In this document: positions 24,781 through 37,049 of the stretch, in pieces | Position numbering within the stretch: position 1 is the first letter of the stretch | Layout of the letters: each line of letters starts with the position of its first letter | NCBI GenBank assembly: GCA_028551475.1 | Contig: CM052357.1 | Span: forward strand, 3,534,001 to 3,598,000 | From: Casuarina equisetifolia | Taxonomy: Eukaryota; Streptophyta; Magnoliopsida; Fagales; Casuarinaceae | Direction: 5' to 3' | Length of the DNA stretch: 64,000 bases | Notes under the pieces: generated by a model | The model's database searches: none | What the model was told of the DNA's origin: nothing | Seen by the model: only the letters and a program-made list of their open reading frames with translations | Program-made: the position numbers and the translations under genes

Positions 24781-25095
24781 GGCTTTGTGTTTGCTTTGTA
24801 ATAGTAAGTTGTGAGTTTATTTTTTAGTGGTGTATAAGAACATGTGTGGTCTCAATCAAATTGTTTTGTTGTCAAAAGCTAAGTTGGGCTTTTTGTTTAT
24901 GAAGTAGACTGTGGATCTTTGTGTTTGGTGAACAAAAGATCATGGTGTTCTAAATTATGGGAGTATAACTCTTATAACATAGTAAAATAACTCTTTTACT
25001 ATTAGTAAGAAAGGGTGGAAGTAGGACCAAAGGGAGGCCGAACCACTTGAATATTTCTTTGTATACTATTAAGTTATTTATTTTTGACTAACTAT
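24780..25095 (-). repeat. Possible LTR fragment
   Basis: The minus strand reads AAATATTCAAGTGGTTCGGC followed by CTCCCTTTGGTCCTAC, wording typical of copia LTRs (ACGTGGTTCGGCC...). It directly adjoins the integrase remnant of the minus-strand copia element, where reverse transcriptase would be expected. The element is therefore truncated or interrupted here. Confidence 0.35.
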
Positions 25096-25099
25096 AAAT

Positions 25100-26880
25100 A
25101 AAAAAATTAAATTAACCTAATCTAGCCTCCCCTTATTGGGTTACTTTATATCTAATAGTTAGTACTAAAGGGAACACTAAGGAGCCTAAGGTAAAGGGCA
25201 GTGATGAGATCTCAAGTAAGGAGTCTTGTTGCCTGTGGGAGGGGAGCAAATAAGAGTTTGAAAGAGCTAAGGTAGGGGCAGATGGCAACAATGGTGGTGG
25301 ATAGAGTAATGGAATTGGCACTAAGGAAGAGTTAAAGGCTCTAGAGGAATTGAAGTAAATATTTGGCACAATGGGAAAGAAGTCTTACCAAAGGATTCAT
25401 CCATAATAATGTAGATCTAATAAGTTTGGGGGTGACAATATTGTTTGCCCTTATGGCTTGGAAGGTAGACAAAAAAGACATATTGGTGAGATTCATGGAC
25501 CTAGTTTGTAGGATGCATACAAGCAAAGGTTAGGGAAATTGAGATACCAAATGCATGAAGAGACTAGATAATTAAGGTGGTGTAAAAAGAGTTTACTAGG
25601 GTAAAATGCAACCAAGAGTATATGTGAGATTGTTTTAGCTAAATGCACTACAATCTTGAAGGCAAAGTCCAAGAAGTAATGAGGGACAACAACATGGTCA
25701 AGGAGAGTTAGGCCTATCTTGACCAAGTGGCAATGCTTTTGTTTGGCTAAACCATTATGGAATGGTGACTTAAGACAAAGGAGGCATTAATGAATGCTAC
25801 AATCATGAAGAAATGAGCAGAAAAACTTTTGAGGGGAACTCGATAGAATTATCATTTTGAATGGTTTTTATATTATGACTTAATTAATTTTTGACTAGTA
25901 AGCAAAAAGAATGAAGCATATAAATAAATTCATCGTATGACACAAAAGGATAAACCTTTGACAAATACAATGTAATATTTATAACGATAGAAAGAAACAA
26001 TAGGCAAAGGACATCATAAATCAAAATGAACCATTTCAAAGGGTACTTGAGACATAGATAATTTTATAAGATGGGAATGGTAATTGATGTTTCTAAAAGG
26101 ACATATCATTTAATTTTTTTTTAAAAAAAAAGGGAAAAAATGAGGAACTGGTAAATGAGGTGCCCATAACTTTAAAACTTGAACAATAACATGGCCTAAA
26201 TAATGATGCAGTAGAAAAAATGAGTTGAAAATGGAAGTGGTGTAAACTAACTAAAGAGAAATAGTGCCTAGTGGCAAAAGGTAGTAAAGGTCATGATCAC
26301 ATGTGCCGTAAAGGAGAAGGCTTTTTGCTACAAAATATGTGGAATAAAATAAAAAGATATAAATGTTATCATAATCAATTTAGAGATAGATAATAATTTC
26401 TTAAAAATATTAAAAAATATTAAGACATTTGTTAAAGTAATTGAAGTAGATGAGGATGTATTTGTGTAGGTCATCATGAGGGTTGTTCCATCACCTACAA
26501 CTATTTACTATGAGCTAATGAAAGGAGTGACTTTAGAAAGCGTGGATGCACTTTCTATGATGTGATGTGCTAGGGACCAAATACTAGGAGGCTTAAAAAA
26601 TAGCATAGGGTGGCAGGAGGCAAAGCACTATATTGAGCCTAAAGGAGATAGGAAGTTGTTAGTTTGTAATGGGTTGTGGAGTGAGGATAATGGTCTAGGT
26701 AGGACATGGGTGGGCCTTGGGCTTGTTAGTTGTGGGTTTATTAGCTGAAGGATGAGGAACAAAATATGGGTTAAATCTTTCATGGCAAATGGCCACTTAA
26801 TGCCTAAGTTGGTGACATAACTAACAAAAAGGTATCCAACAATTCCACTTGCAACCAAGGTAAGGATGAGAGTTGTATGG
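25100..26880 (-). mobile_element. Decayed Ty1/copia element, gag end to integrase
   Basis: On the minus strand, starting from high coordinates, a gag zinc-knuckle remnant is seen near 26.8 kb (CxxCxxLxH...CHERF, split by frameshifts). Integrase core sequence follows at about 25.95-25.45 kb: a KTIQ.DN..EF-like run, then HNGLAKQKHCHLVKIGLTLL, then a CLYASYKLGP run like the end of the core. Many stops and frame changes make it inactive. Reverse transcriptase is not seen to the left. The gag part probably continues beyond the inserted gypsy element, at 33.87-34.93 kb. Confidence 0.75.
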
Positions 26881-27841
26881 CAATAGTGTTGGAAGTAAAA
26901 GTGGCTTTAAATTAGGGTAGTAGTCTTTGCAAGTTAGGTTAGTTTTAGTGAGCAATATATGTAGCATATACAACATCATTTGAAGTTGACAAACTTTTTA
27001 ATAGAGAGTTCTCCTCTACAAGTAATTGCTTCTCTTAAAATTTTCATCTATGAGGCATAAGGAAAGATTTATTTCTTATAGCATACACGAGTTGATAATG
27101 CAATCTCCATAAATAATCCTTACGTAGGATTAATCTATCAACAACCAAATAATTTTCCTCTCCCTTCTAATGAGTTAATGGTAAGCCTTTCTACTCATGG
27201 CCTTTTTACCTTTATCCAACTACAAGTTCATTAACTATTCACAATATCCTTGCAAAGACTTTTGTCCTTCCATTTGTGATCACTACTAAAGAGATACAAT
27301 GTATGCAAGATACATATTTGGCAACCAATGGATGGCAAGGTATATTTCCTTCATCATTAGATTAATGTAAAGTGGTTATTAAATGGCAGACACAAGTTGG
27401 ATGTCTAAAGCAAGTTGTCTTTAGTTTTTGACTTGATGCATATACTAGGTAAATTATATATAATTTATGAGCCTAAGTTGTCAACATCAAGCAAGATAAC
27501 AAGTGCTTAGTAGGTCTAGAGTGTTTTAAGAGTTTGTGTATTAGCTCTAGAAATAAAGGTCATATTTTCCAAGCCTTAATGTTTATCCTTTTTTATAAAT
27601 TTCTTCTTTTAGTATTTGTTGGTTTAAGGAGGCTAATAGTAAGTGGTAATCTAATTGGAGGTGGGTTCAATGAAATTTGAGTGGCAAGATCAAGGCACAC
27701 CTTATAGGTAAGGAGCAATTCATGCAGAATGTCATGGGTAATGGAGCCTATTAGGTATGAACTAAAAGAGCTACTTTAAGTGGTTGATAATCAATGCGTA
27801 ACTATTATAGGTAAGCCATATCATTATCCAAATGGCTATGA
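26881..27841 (-). mobile_element. Probable internal copia sequence, not resolved
   Basis: Lies between the copia gag remnant and the left LTR of the inserted gypsy element. No domain is readable by eye. Assignment to the copia host element rests only on position. Confidence 0.3.
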
Positions 27842-28387
27842 TGTGGAGAAGGACCTAATCAAATTCCATAGATTGTTGTTTTTGTTTTTCATTTGCAAAG
27901 AATGCTGCCATTTTTTTGGTAGGGGAGTTCATGCTCTTTAGCATTTCAACATCTTTATTTTTTTTTCTTTGTCAATAAAAAATGGTCGCTTTTATGTATT
28001 TCAATGTCTCTATTAAAAGGATGTCTATTGTATTGTCTAAACTAGCAAGCTTCCTTCTTTTACATTTTAAGGCCTAGTGTGCCTACCTTTTTGAATTGTA
28101 AGAAGTGTTCTTCCACTTAAAGGTAGGAAGTATTAGCATTCTATCCATTATGAGTAGCATTTTATACACTTAGGGGTTGGAAAAGGCTTTTTAAAAATAA
28201 GTAAAGCATCATTGTAACCTTAACAAGAAATTTAAATTCCAACTTTCAAAGGTTAGAACTTCCTAAAGGAGTTCTCTAGTCCTTTGCTTTCCTATCTTGT
28301 CATCAAGACAAGGAAGAAGGTTATACATAAACTTCTTCCTCAATGTGTAGTGTGTTATCACTTGTTCAGTCACCTTTAAATGTAACA
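27842..28387 (+). repeat. 5' LTR of the gypsy element
   Basis: Starts TGTGGAGAAGGACCTAATC and ends TGTAACA. It matches the 3' LTR throughout, with many point differences and small indels, so the insertion is old. Length is about 546 bases. Confidence 0.8.
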
Positions 28388-28390
28388 AAG

Positions 28391-28402
28391 TGGCATTGGA
28401 AC
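28391..28402 (+). other. Primer-binding site of the gypsy element
   Basis: TGGCATTGGAAC, three bases after the LTR end, resembles TGGTATCAGAGC, the usual plant site complementary to initiator tRNA-Met. Confidence 0.6.
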
Positions 28403-28439
28403 AAGTACCTATTCCAACAATGTCTACTAAAATACATGA

Positions 28440-29560
28440 TTAGATGAAGAGTACCTAAGGCAAAAGATGGATAGACATTTCCAAGAGCTGACAAAGGTTA
28501 TGCAATTAATGTTCACAATGCTAAATGAAAATGTGGTTAATGGTGCAAGCTCATCCCAAGGAGACCCTATTTGCAATTCTAAAAGACACTATTTGTCCAA
28601 TGTAATGAATATGGTTAGGGTCTATGTAAGCCAGGATGGTTATAGACTAAAGGCCAAGCTCAAGTTTTCTTGCTACAATGGGTCTAACAATCCTACAAAA
28701 TAAATTTATACGATGGAATAATTTTTAGAGTATTAGTAAACCTTAGTATCTCAAAAGGGAGGCATAGCTTTGGTTCTAGTTTTTACAAAAAAGGGAAAAG
28801 AAAAAAAAACATGTAGAAGGAATTTAATGGTTGTTGGTAATGGTAGACCTATTAGAATGCCATGGTCCTAGAAGATATATAGATTTTTATAGGGAAATGA
28901 TCTTAATCCAATGATGAGATTTAATGGAAGACTATCAAAAAGAGTTTTCAAGAATCCTAGTTTATTCACGAAATGTTTCTCTTACAATAGCAAATAAGCT
29001 GCTTCATCATGAGGTTGAATGGGAGCATAAAAGTGGATGTTTAAATAACTCAATTACCCACACTATTATTAGCCATCAGCCTAGCAAGGTTATATAAGTC
29101 CCGCACCTTGGCAATGTGTACTAGGTTGTCCTTATGGGCTTAACATGCCCCTGACTTAAGATAAAGCTCTCAAGTGCTTTCAAGCACTAACCCACCTTCT
29201 AAGAAGCTGATAGTGCTAGTCATAAGACTCATATCAGTAGAGATGATAGAATGTTGTATTCAAGGTCTTCGTTATAATTGTAACGAGTGTTTTGTGTTAG
29301 GACATAGGTATAAGCACCCATTCCTTTTGGAGGTGCCTTGAAGTGAAGAGTGTGAGCATTGGCAAAAGGAGTTAGACGAAGGTCTAGAGGAAACTATTAA
29401 ACCTCCATTAGTGCCCTACATATCACTAAGAGCTATTTATAGGCTACATTGTTCTTAAATGATGAGGGTGGAAGGCAAAATAAAACCCAAGGGAAGTAAG
29501 GTTTCTTTTCTCTTAGATTTAGGTATTTCTCATAACCTTCCTCACTAGAAAAGTAGGCCT
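28440..29560 (+). pseudogene. gag remnant of the gypsy element
   Basis: Includes a frame beginning MDRHFQELTKVMQLMFTML at 28467, typical of plant gypsy gag starts, and a zinc-knuckle remnant CNECFVLGHRYKHP near 29280-29325. The frame is broken many times. Confidence 0.65.
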
Positions 29561-29659
29561 ATTAAGAGTTAGCCTTCATTAGAAGAATGATAAAATTTTT
29601 GAAGTCATGTGGCTAATGGTAAAAAAGTAGCTAGCATGAGGTTATGTTGCAAGGTATGA

Positions 29660-30780
29660 TTTTTCTTGCAAGGAGTTGATTTCACTATTGATTTTTACCT
29701 TTTAGATTTACAAGACATAAAAAGGCTATTGGGGGCCCGTATGGCTTTTAGCCGTGGACCTATTTCTCGGGACTTCTTTAAATTACAATTGTCCTTCCAA
29801 CATAATGAGAATCTAGTAGAAATGGAAGGAATAGCTCTTTCTTCCAATCAAACCATTAAGCGCAAGCAAGTGGGGAAAGAGCTTTAGAAAAGAAAAGAAA
29901 TGGTGCTTCTTTAAATAATGATAGTGTCTTAGGAGGTGCCCATTAACTATGATCTCATGGTGGAAGGTAACCCTAAATTGAAGGAAATTTTGTTTGATTT
30001 TGATGATGTGTTTGGTTAACCAAAGGGCCTTCTTCCTTTAAGGAAGCATAATCACCATATGCTACTACTTAATGAAGAGATACTAGTAAATATGAAGCCT
30101 TATAAATAGCCACACTACTAAAAGTTCAAGATAGAAAGGTTGGTGGTGGAAATGTTTCAATTAGGAATTATTTGAGCAAGTACTCCTATTCTTCTTTGGT
30201 GTTACTGGTGTAAAAAAAGAACAAGTTACAAAGGATGTGCATAAACTATTATACTCTTAATAGTCAAACAATTCATGATAGGTACTTGATTCCCACCATT
30301 GATGAGCTCTTTGATGGGCCACATGGAACTATTTTTTCTAAGCTAGACTTATGCTTTGGATACCATTAAATTCACATGACTTTAAAAGATATTAAAAAAA
30401 TGGCATCAAGACTTATAGTGGCCACTTTAAGTTTCTTATTATGCCATTTAGGTTAACAAACACACCCTTCCACCTTTCAATGGTTGATGCATTATGTCTT
30501 TAGGTTGTTCCTTCAACAGTTTATCTTGGTATTTTTCAACAACATTTTAATTTTTAGTTGTAGCTAGGTAAAGTACAAGGAGCACGTCAAAACCACACTA
30601 TGTACAATATGCCAACACCAAGTTTATATCAAATGTGCTAAGTGTGCATTTGGATGAACTAAGGTACAATTCTTAGGTCATGTTATTTTTGCATAGGGAT
30701 TAGTAATGGATTAAGAAAAAATAGAGGCCATCAATAGTTGGCCATGGCCAAAGTCCTTGAAGGCACTAAAAGGTTCCTAG
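29660..30780 (+). pseudogene. Protease end and reverse transcriptase remnant (gypsy)
   Basis: The protease/RT linker reads DFTIDFYLLDLQDIKRLLGA. From about 29940 the RT shows FDFDDVFG, INYYTLNSQTIHDRYLIPTI, DELFDGPHGTIFSKLDL and a GYH motif. Stop codons interrupt it throughout, and no intact YVDD-type active site was read. Confidence 0.75.
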
Positions 30781-30839
30781 GTTTAATAGGGTATTACAAT
30801 AGGTTTACTCATAACTACAAAACCCTAGTTTAACCATTA

Positions 30840-31310
30840 ACCAATGTGCTTAAGAAAGATGCATTTAAGTGAAGTGAAAAGGCAAAGGTCATTTTTGAGC
30901 AACTAAAAATAGCAATGGTCACTACCCTATTACTCTCTCTTCTAAATTTTAACAAAACTTTTATTATTGAATGTGATGCATTTAGGAGGGCATTGGAGGA
31001 GTGCCACCTCAAAGGCGTATTCCTATAACATTTTTTTAGTTATGCCATCAAGGGAAATAGTCAATTTACTTCCACCTACAAAAATGATATGCTAGCCATT
31101 ATATTGGTAGTCTAACAATGGTGCCATTATTTGCTTAGTAGACCTTTCATTGTCCGCACTATACAATAAAGCCTAAATATATTTTTAAGCAATGCATTTT
31201 AACTCTAGCTTAGTAAAAATGGTTATTTAAACTTTTAGGTTTCAATCTTTGTATTCAATATAAGCTAGGATAAGAGAACAATGTGGTAGATGTGTTATCT
31301 CTTTGGAAGA
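30840..31310 (+). pseudogene. RNase H remnant (gypsy)
   Basis: Shows FIIECDA (the first catalytic Asp region) near 30960 and QYKLG...NNVVDVLSLW near 31255-31305, matching the usual GKENxxADALSR end of the domain. It is frameshifted. Confidence 0.7.
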
Positions 31311-31539
31311 AAGTCATCAAAGAGCCCACAAAGAATCTTTTATTTTGCATTTCTGAAACAAGGGTGAACAAAGCAATGAAAAAACCAAGAAATGATGTTA
31401 GGGTGGAAGAGTTTCAAAGCGGTATGGCTAGCTTTCTTGTAAATGCACATTCTCTCTTTCTTAGGCAACAGACCCACACTAGTTTAGGTAGCCACGTAAT
31501 GCAACTCAATACATACTTACATTCTTTGGTGTAGGACCC

Positions 31540-32760
31540 ATTAGCATGTACCAACAACCATGTAAGGCGATTTGGTTAATGTAAATATATGGACTCTCTA
31601 ATACCTGTGTGTTGCGCAAGACTCCTAAGATTTCTCACTCATCTCAAAGCAAGCCTTTATGACATTATTGACCCTTGTTCCATCTTGGCTCAATGTAGTT
31701 AAGGATGAAGTCAATCAAAATGATGAATGTGTAAGATTACAACACAAATGTAGTAAGGCAAGGTAGTTGGTCCTTGGGAACTAAAGGACAAGGTGATCTT
31801 TTTCAAGGGAAAAATCTTCCTTTCCACTAGTTCCACACTTATTCTATTCATCATCAAAGATTCCCATGATGCTATACATGAAGGACTTCAAAAACCAATT
31901 TAGTGGGTATGCATGATTTTGTTTTGGAGGCTCATGCAAGAAGATATCATGAAATATATATGCACCTATTCCACCTATCAAGAGTAGAATTGGGACTCCT
32001 ATATCCTACCTAGCCTTTTCCAACCCATTCCTATCCCCAAGTCTATCTAGATAGATTTGTCAATGTATTTTATGAATGGCCTTCTTAAGTCCTAGGGTAA
32101 GAATTTGATACTTGTAGTTGTGGATTACTTGTCCAAATATCCCAAGTTTATTCTCCTTGCTCACCCTTATTTGGCTATTTTTTTTAGCTTAGCTATCCTT
32201 TTTAAAATTATGAAATTACAAGGCTCATCTAAAAAGGTCATTGGTGACTGTGGCTTCACCTTCACAAGTCACCAATGCTATACTTTGGCTATTTTTTTTA
32301 GCTTAGCTATCCCTTTTAGCTTAGCTATCCTTTTTAAATAAATATCCTAATGCTATACTTTGGCTATTTTTTTTAGCTTAGCTATCCTTTTTAAAATTAT
32401 GAAATTACAAGGCTCATCAAAAAAGGTCATTGGTGATTGTGGCTTCACCTTCACAAGCACATTTTGGCAAGAATTGTTACAAGGGATAAATTTTAATTTC
32501 TTTTCAATTTACTAACCCTAGTAAAATGGCCAAATCGAAGTAACGAACTACTTTGTTAAGATGTACCACCCCTTTTTTATTTAAGAGCACCCTAAGATTG
32601 GATGAAGTGACTTCCATGGGTTGAATATCGCCATAGTACCAGAGTCAACAATAGCACTTGCAAGACTCCTTATGAAATTGTGTATGGCCATCCTCCTCCA
32701 ACATTCCTTTCACCAATATTTCTTGAGTGGATGTTGTCAATCGCGAGTTTCAAACTCTTT
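31540..32760 (+). pseudogene. Integrase remnant with internal tandem duplication (gypsy)
   Basis: The catalytic-core marker ILVVVDYLSKYPKF starts near 32109, normally followed by a HPYTA run. A block of roughly 180 bases (GGCTATTTTTTTTAGCTTAG to CACCTTCACAAG) is repeated at about 32168-32270 and 32361-32457, with a partial copy between. This duplicates part of the core and guarantees inactivity. Confidence 0.75.
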
Positions 32761-32959
32761 AAGAGGTTCTTAGGTAATTAAGGCAAATCTTATTGCTACC
32801 TAGGAGTGCATGAAACATTTTTATAATGCTAAACGATATGAAGTGGAATATCGACCTTGTGAATGGGTATATTTATGGCTCTAACCTTACAAGCAAACTC
32901 TTGTGGCAATGCAATATGCCCTTAAACTATCCAATCGCTTTTACGGTCCCTTTCAACTT

Positions 32960-33275
32960 ATGGAAAAGATTGGATCAATTGCTTATCGTCTTGCTCTTCC
33001 CCTAGACTCTCACATCCATATGGTTTTCCATGTTTCTTAACTTAAGTAGTGCCTTGGGGCCTTGGATCAAATTTGTGACTAGCTTCCTATTTTACTCACT
33101 AATTGTTACACTCTCTGTATTGAAACCAAAGCTGTGCTAGATTAATGCATTTGCGATAATCAAGAACAAGTCTTGATCATTTGGCATGACTTTTCTTCTG
33201 TCAATGTAACTTGGGAACCCACCACCTTCATCACCCATAGGTTTCCAACATTCGACCCTGGGGGTAAGGTCTAAA
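32960..33275 (+). pseudogene. Chromodomain remnant (gypsy)
   Basis: Near 33170-33260 one frame reads VLIIWHDFSSVNVTWEPTT then FITHRFPTFDPGGKV. This fits the chromodomain of chromoviruses (VLIxWxGLP...ATWE...F...FP). It is preceded by a SHIHMVFHVS run typical of the integrase C-terminus. Confidence 0.7.
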
Positions 33276-33330
33276 CTTAACAAGAAGGCTAAATATGGGT
33301 AAACTACATTACTGTCTAGGTGGCTCTAAT

Positions 33331-33868
33331 GTGAAGGACCTAATCAAATTCCATAGGTTGTTTTTTTTTTGTCTTTTGTTTGCAAACGATGCTGTTATAG
33401 GATAGTTCATGTTCTTTTGCAGTTCAACGTCCCTGTTGTTTATGTCTTTATCAGTGAAGAGTGATATCGCTTTTATGCATTTTAACATCATTGTTAGAAG
33501 GACATATATCATATCCTTTATACTAGCCAGCTTTATTCTTTTGCATTTTCGAGCCTAGTGTGCCTACCCTTTTGAATTGTAAGAGTTGTTCTTCCACTTA
33601 GAGGTTGGAAGTGTTTAGAATTTTTTTTGTTGGTTTATCAGTAGTAAAATGTTCACGCATCGTCAAAAGAGCCTCCTTATAAGTAAAACATCATTGTAAT
33701 CTTGGCAAGCAATTTGAATTCCAAATTTTGGAGATTAGAACTCCCTCGAAGAGTTCTTTTGTCCTTTGTTTTCCCATTTCACCATTAAGATAGGGAAAAA
33801 GTGCTACATCGACTTCTTCCTTGATGTGCAGCATCCTGTCACTCATTTAGTCACCTTTGAATGTAACA
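33331..33868 (+). repeat. 3' LTR of the gypsy element
   Basis: Starts TGTGAAGGACCTAATCAAAT and ends TGTAACA; partner of the 5' LTR at 27842-28387. Length is about 538 bases. Confidence 0.8.
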
Positions 33869-34936
33869 ATAAACCATGAAAAATATGGGTCAAGTACTTG
33901 TTCTCCATCAATAGCTAGTTGATGGTGTCCAGTTGGTCATTAATGGTCTCCATCACTTGCTAGAGAAAGTCAAAAACCAATTCAATAAGGCCTTTCTGTA
34001 AGTCCTTAAGTTTGATGCAGAGTTATGTTGAAGATTGATAATGTTCCTATACTATAGGATGCTTAATATATTTTTTCTATATCGTAAGATACTAAGGTTT
34101 TCTTGTATAAACCTTACTCTTAATTTAAACTTGGCTCCAATACCATGAAGAATTTGATGAATTCTTGTACATTTGGAAGAAAAACTTGTTTATTGATCAA
34201 GCATAACCAAAACTAGTATAAGAGAAGACAACCATAGAGAAAAGAACTCTTGGTGTGCGGTTATGTAAAAAACATTTTAACCTAAGAGGCTATATATAAA
34301 CAAGAATAAGGTTTATACAAAGAAACCTTAGTATCCTATAATATATGAAAAATATATTGAGCATCCTATAATATAGGAACACTATCGATCTTCAACAAGT
34401 TATGACGCTTGGCATGGACTAGTCGAAGAAAGATGTAGCAAGGGCCTCCCAAATGATTTCTAAGTTAGAATGCTTCATGAGTTGTCAGACTAGTGCATCA
34501 AAGGAGGTGGAGAGGATCGAGGCAAGGGTAGTTTGATCTCAAGTCAATCAATCATCTCGTGTCAGATTCAGAAGCTACAATAGTGAGGCATCGGGCTGCC
34601 ATTGAAGAATAAATTCTTATGGACGGGGAGTAGTTCGTTCGGCGATGGATAAGAGCTTGGAAGCTCGTAAGAAGGGAGTGATGCGGGTTTTCCATAGATC
34701 ACTGTTGGAACCAACTAAACGGATTCCAACTGTGGGGGAAGGAGGGTAGATTAGGAGCTAGGATAACGGACGAAACATAGGAAAAATTGGGTGCAATGGT
34801 GGACCCATGGACGATTGTAAGGGAACAATGAGTGGGGGCCCGGGACAGGAGGTGTATTCTCTTTAAAGGAAGAAGGAGAGGCCATCATCCACAGATCAAT
34901 GAGCTTATTTAAATGGCTTTGACACCATGAAAGAAC
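33869..34936 (-). mobile_element. Probable 5' part of the host copia element, with primer-binding site
   Basis: On the minus strand TGGTGTCAAAGCC (34927-34915) follows directly after a CTTTCA LTR-like end. This looks like a tRNA-Met primer-binding site next to a 5' LTR lying to the right (about 34.93-35.13 kb). Downstream sequence opens with ATGGCCTCTCC, a plausible gag start, then decays. With the copia remnants at 25.1-26.9 kb this suggests one element split by the gypsy insertion. Orientation fits, but continuity was not proved. Confidence 0.45.
34026..34397 (-). mobile_element. Small element with inverted LTR arms and 5-base target duplication
   Basis: The ends are TGTTGAAGAT...ATCTTCAACA, flanked by direct AGTTA repeats at 34021-34025 and 34398-34402. 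On the minus strand a complete-looking 252-base LTR (34397-34146) is followed at once by a primer-binding site, TGGTATTGGAGCC (34145-34133), then a few bases. After that comes an inverted copy of the first 97 bases or so of the same LTR (34026-34122). It therefore has retrotransposon signals but a foldback shape. It has no coding capacity. Confidence 0.75.
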
Positions 34937-35376
34937 TAGAAGTTATAGTAGTTGGTCAGAATAGAGCGTTTTTGACGATGTAGTGAACAGAGAACAAAAG
35001 AAGAAAAAACATGATTAATTTCTTTTTCCATTGATTATTTCTCTTGACTCTCGAAATAACTTGGTTCCTATTATTATACAAAGCTTTAAGTAAAATGATT
35101 CCTCTTCTAATCTATAAAGGCTCCAATAGGTGCAGCAGTGCAAAAGCTGGCCTTTCCATGTTGCAGACGACGGTACAATGTGACCTCTCTGTGCAGTCGC
35201 TGCCTCAAAAACTCTCGTCAGGTAGCTTGTGCCGGGAAGACGAAACATCTGCAGTGCTAAGAGTGACTTGTGAGGGATCTAATTGGACTATGGGCCCAGA
35301 GCTCCTGATATTGCGTGAAGTCTTTTAATGCCAACGCCTTAAACTACTCAAATTTAGATCCACTCTTCTTGACTGG

Positions 35377-36972
35377 CTAATGGTTGTATGGCATTGTTGC
35401 TTGGATCCGATGCTTCCGCTTCTGGAGAAAATGTTGCAGCGATCTTTTCATGCAAATAGGAGAGGTGGGATTGTAAACCGGCGACATCACGGCTGGCGAA
35501 GAGGGCTCCGACTCAGTTGGAGTTTTCATCTTGTCCTCCATTTCTCTAGTAGCAAGGAATAGAATGCTTCTAGCCTGAAACATTGACAGCAGAAATATAT
35601 CAAACGAGCAATGTCGGAAGATGTTAAAATAAATGTTAAATAAAGCCATCAATGTTTCAAATGCAATTAAGGCAACTACAAAAATTAATTTTATTGCGTT
35701 TTAGCAAATGGTGTATGATAAAGGCAATGCATGGAACGCATTTTGTGTGATATTCAGCATACAAAATATCCAACTGTTGAATGTTCCGTCACAATTCACT
35801 AGATTCCAACAACTTGCCGCCAGGCTAAATTTCAAGCAATTTCTTGATTACAGCTCACAATAATTGAGAACGATGTTATAGAGAAGACTCCTATTTTGAA
35901 ATCGGCTTTGGAGTCAGATCAAACTTTCTAATGACCCAAAACTTATCATAAGATTATCCACTTTAAGAAAGTAACGATCTTGTTGCAGGATCAACAAAGC
36001 AAAAACGGGAAACATAGCAGACATCCAGAACTCCAACACCAAAGCGATGAGCAAGTCTCAACATTCTGTGGCAATCTTGATGCTGTGTTCATGGATCTCA
36101 AGAAAAACGACCCAAACAGTACGGACCAGAGGACAATTGAAAATCAGAGTTTGGTAGGTTCATTGAACATGACAACATGTAACCTTAAGTTTCTAAGCTT
36201 CAGGAGTTTGAATTGGTAAACATACCAACGGAATAAAGAAAGCTTGAGGGGTGAACAATAAAAACTGAGTTCTGAAATGGAAAGGAAAAGAAAATATAGC
36301 ACCATTAATGGCCGAAAAATCACTAAAACAAGGAGTTAAACAAGCTGCATCGGAAAAGGAAGTTTCTGAATTTGTAACTAAAGATGAAAGAGAGAAGATG
36401 GGAGCTAAAAAAAAGAAGGATCAGGCTATAACAAGTTTGCAACGTGCAGTAACGTGGGTCCCTTCATATCTTTTCACAGGTTCTGACTAAGGGATTCATC
36501 CTCCTTCGCACTGGTTTCTCCTTGAATTAAGTTCAATGCATCTTGGAAAGGTGGGACCCGAAGCAATCATTCTTGCAAGTTTGCAAGCAAGTAGCTGAAC
36601 CAGCAGATTAGGGTTCTGAGCTTGAAGCTCTTCATTACGAGTTCGTGCGTCAACTTTCTTGGGAAAACGTTCTTGAAGATTTATGTATCCAGAGGTTGGT
36701 AACTATTAACACACCCGTCAAGGTTGGTATGGTAACGTCAAGTTTGTTCAGATCAATAACTCTTAACAAGGACTTTACCTGAAGCTCTGTGACATCAGAA
36801 ACGCAAATCCTTCCATTGTAGAAGATGGTCAGCTGCTGCTGCTGCTGCTCCTGGTGCTTCTGCTCAAAGCTTTCGCTTTGCTCCATCCTTCAGACACACC
36901 CACATAACCATAATCAGGAAAAATAAGAGAGACATACAGAAAGAGAGAGTAAAAGAGGGAGGGAGAGAGAGA

Positions 36973-37049
<77 letters not shown>

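Larger units (their letters stand above)
27842..33868 (+). mobile_element. Nearly full-length decayed Ty3/gypsy chromovirus-type retrotransposon
   Basis: About 6.0 kb with two recognisable LTRs, a primer-binding site and domains in the order gag, protease, reverse transcriptase, RNase H, integrase, chromodomain. That order is the Ty3/gypsy order, and the C-terminal chromodomain marks the chromovirus branch. Every domain carries stops and frameshifts, so it is dead. No convincing target-site duplication was seen (TATGA left, ATAAA right). It appears to be nested in the minus-strand copia element. Confidence 0.85.

Noticed and set aside
34026..34397. Ordinary DNA-transposon MITE
   Set aside because: The 5-base duplication, TG...CA ends and the primer-binding site directly after a full LTR fit a retroelement better than a DNA transposon.
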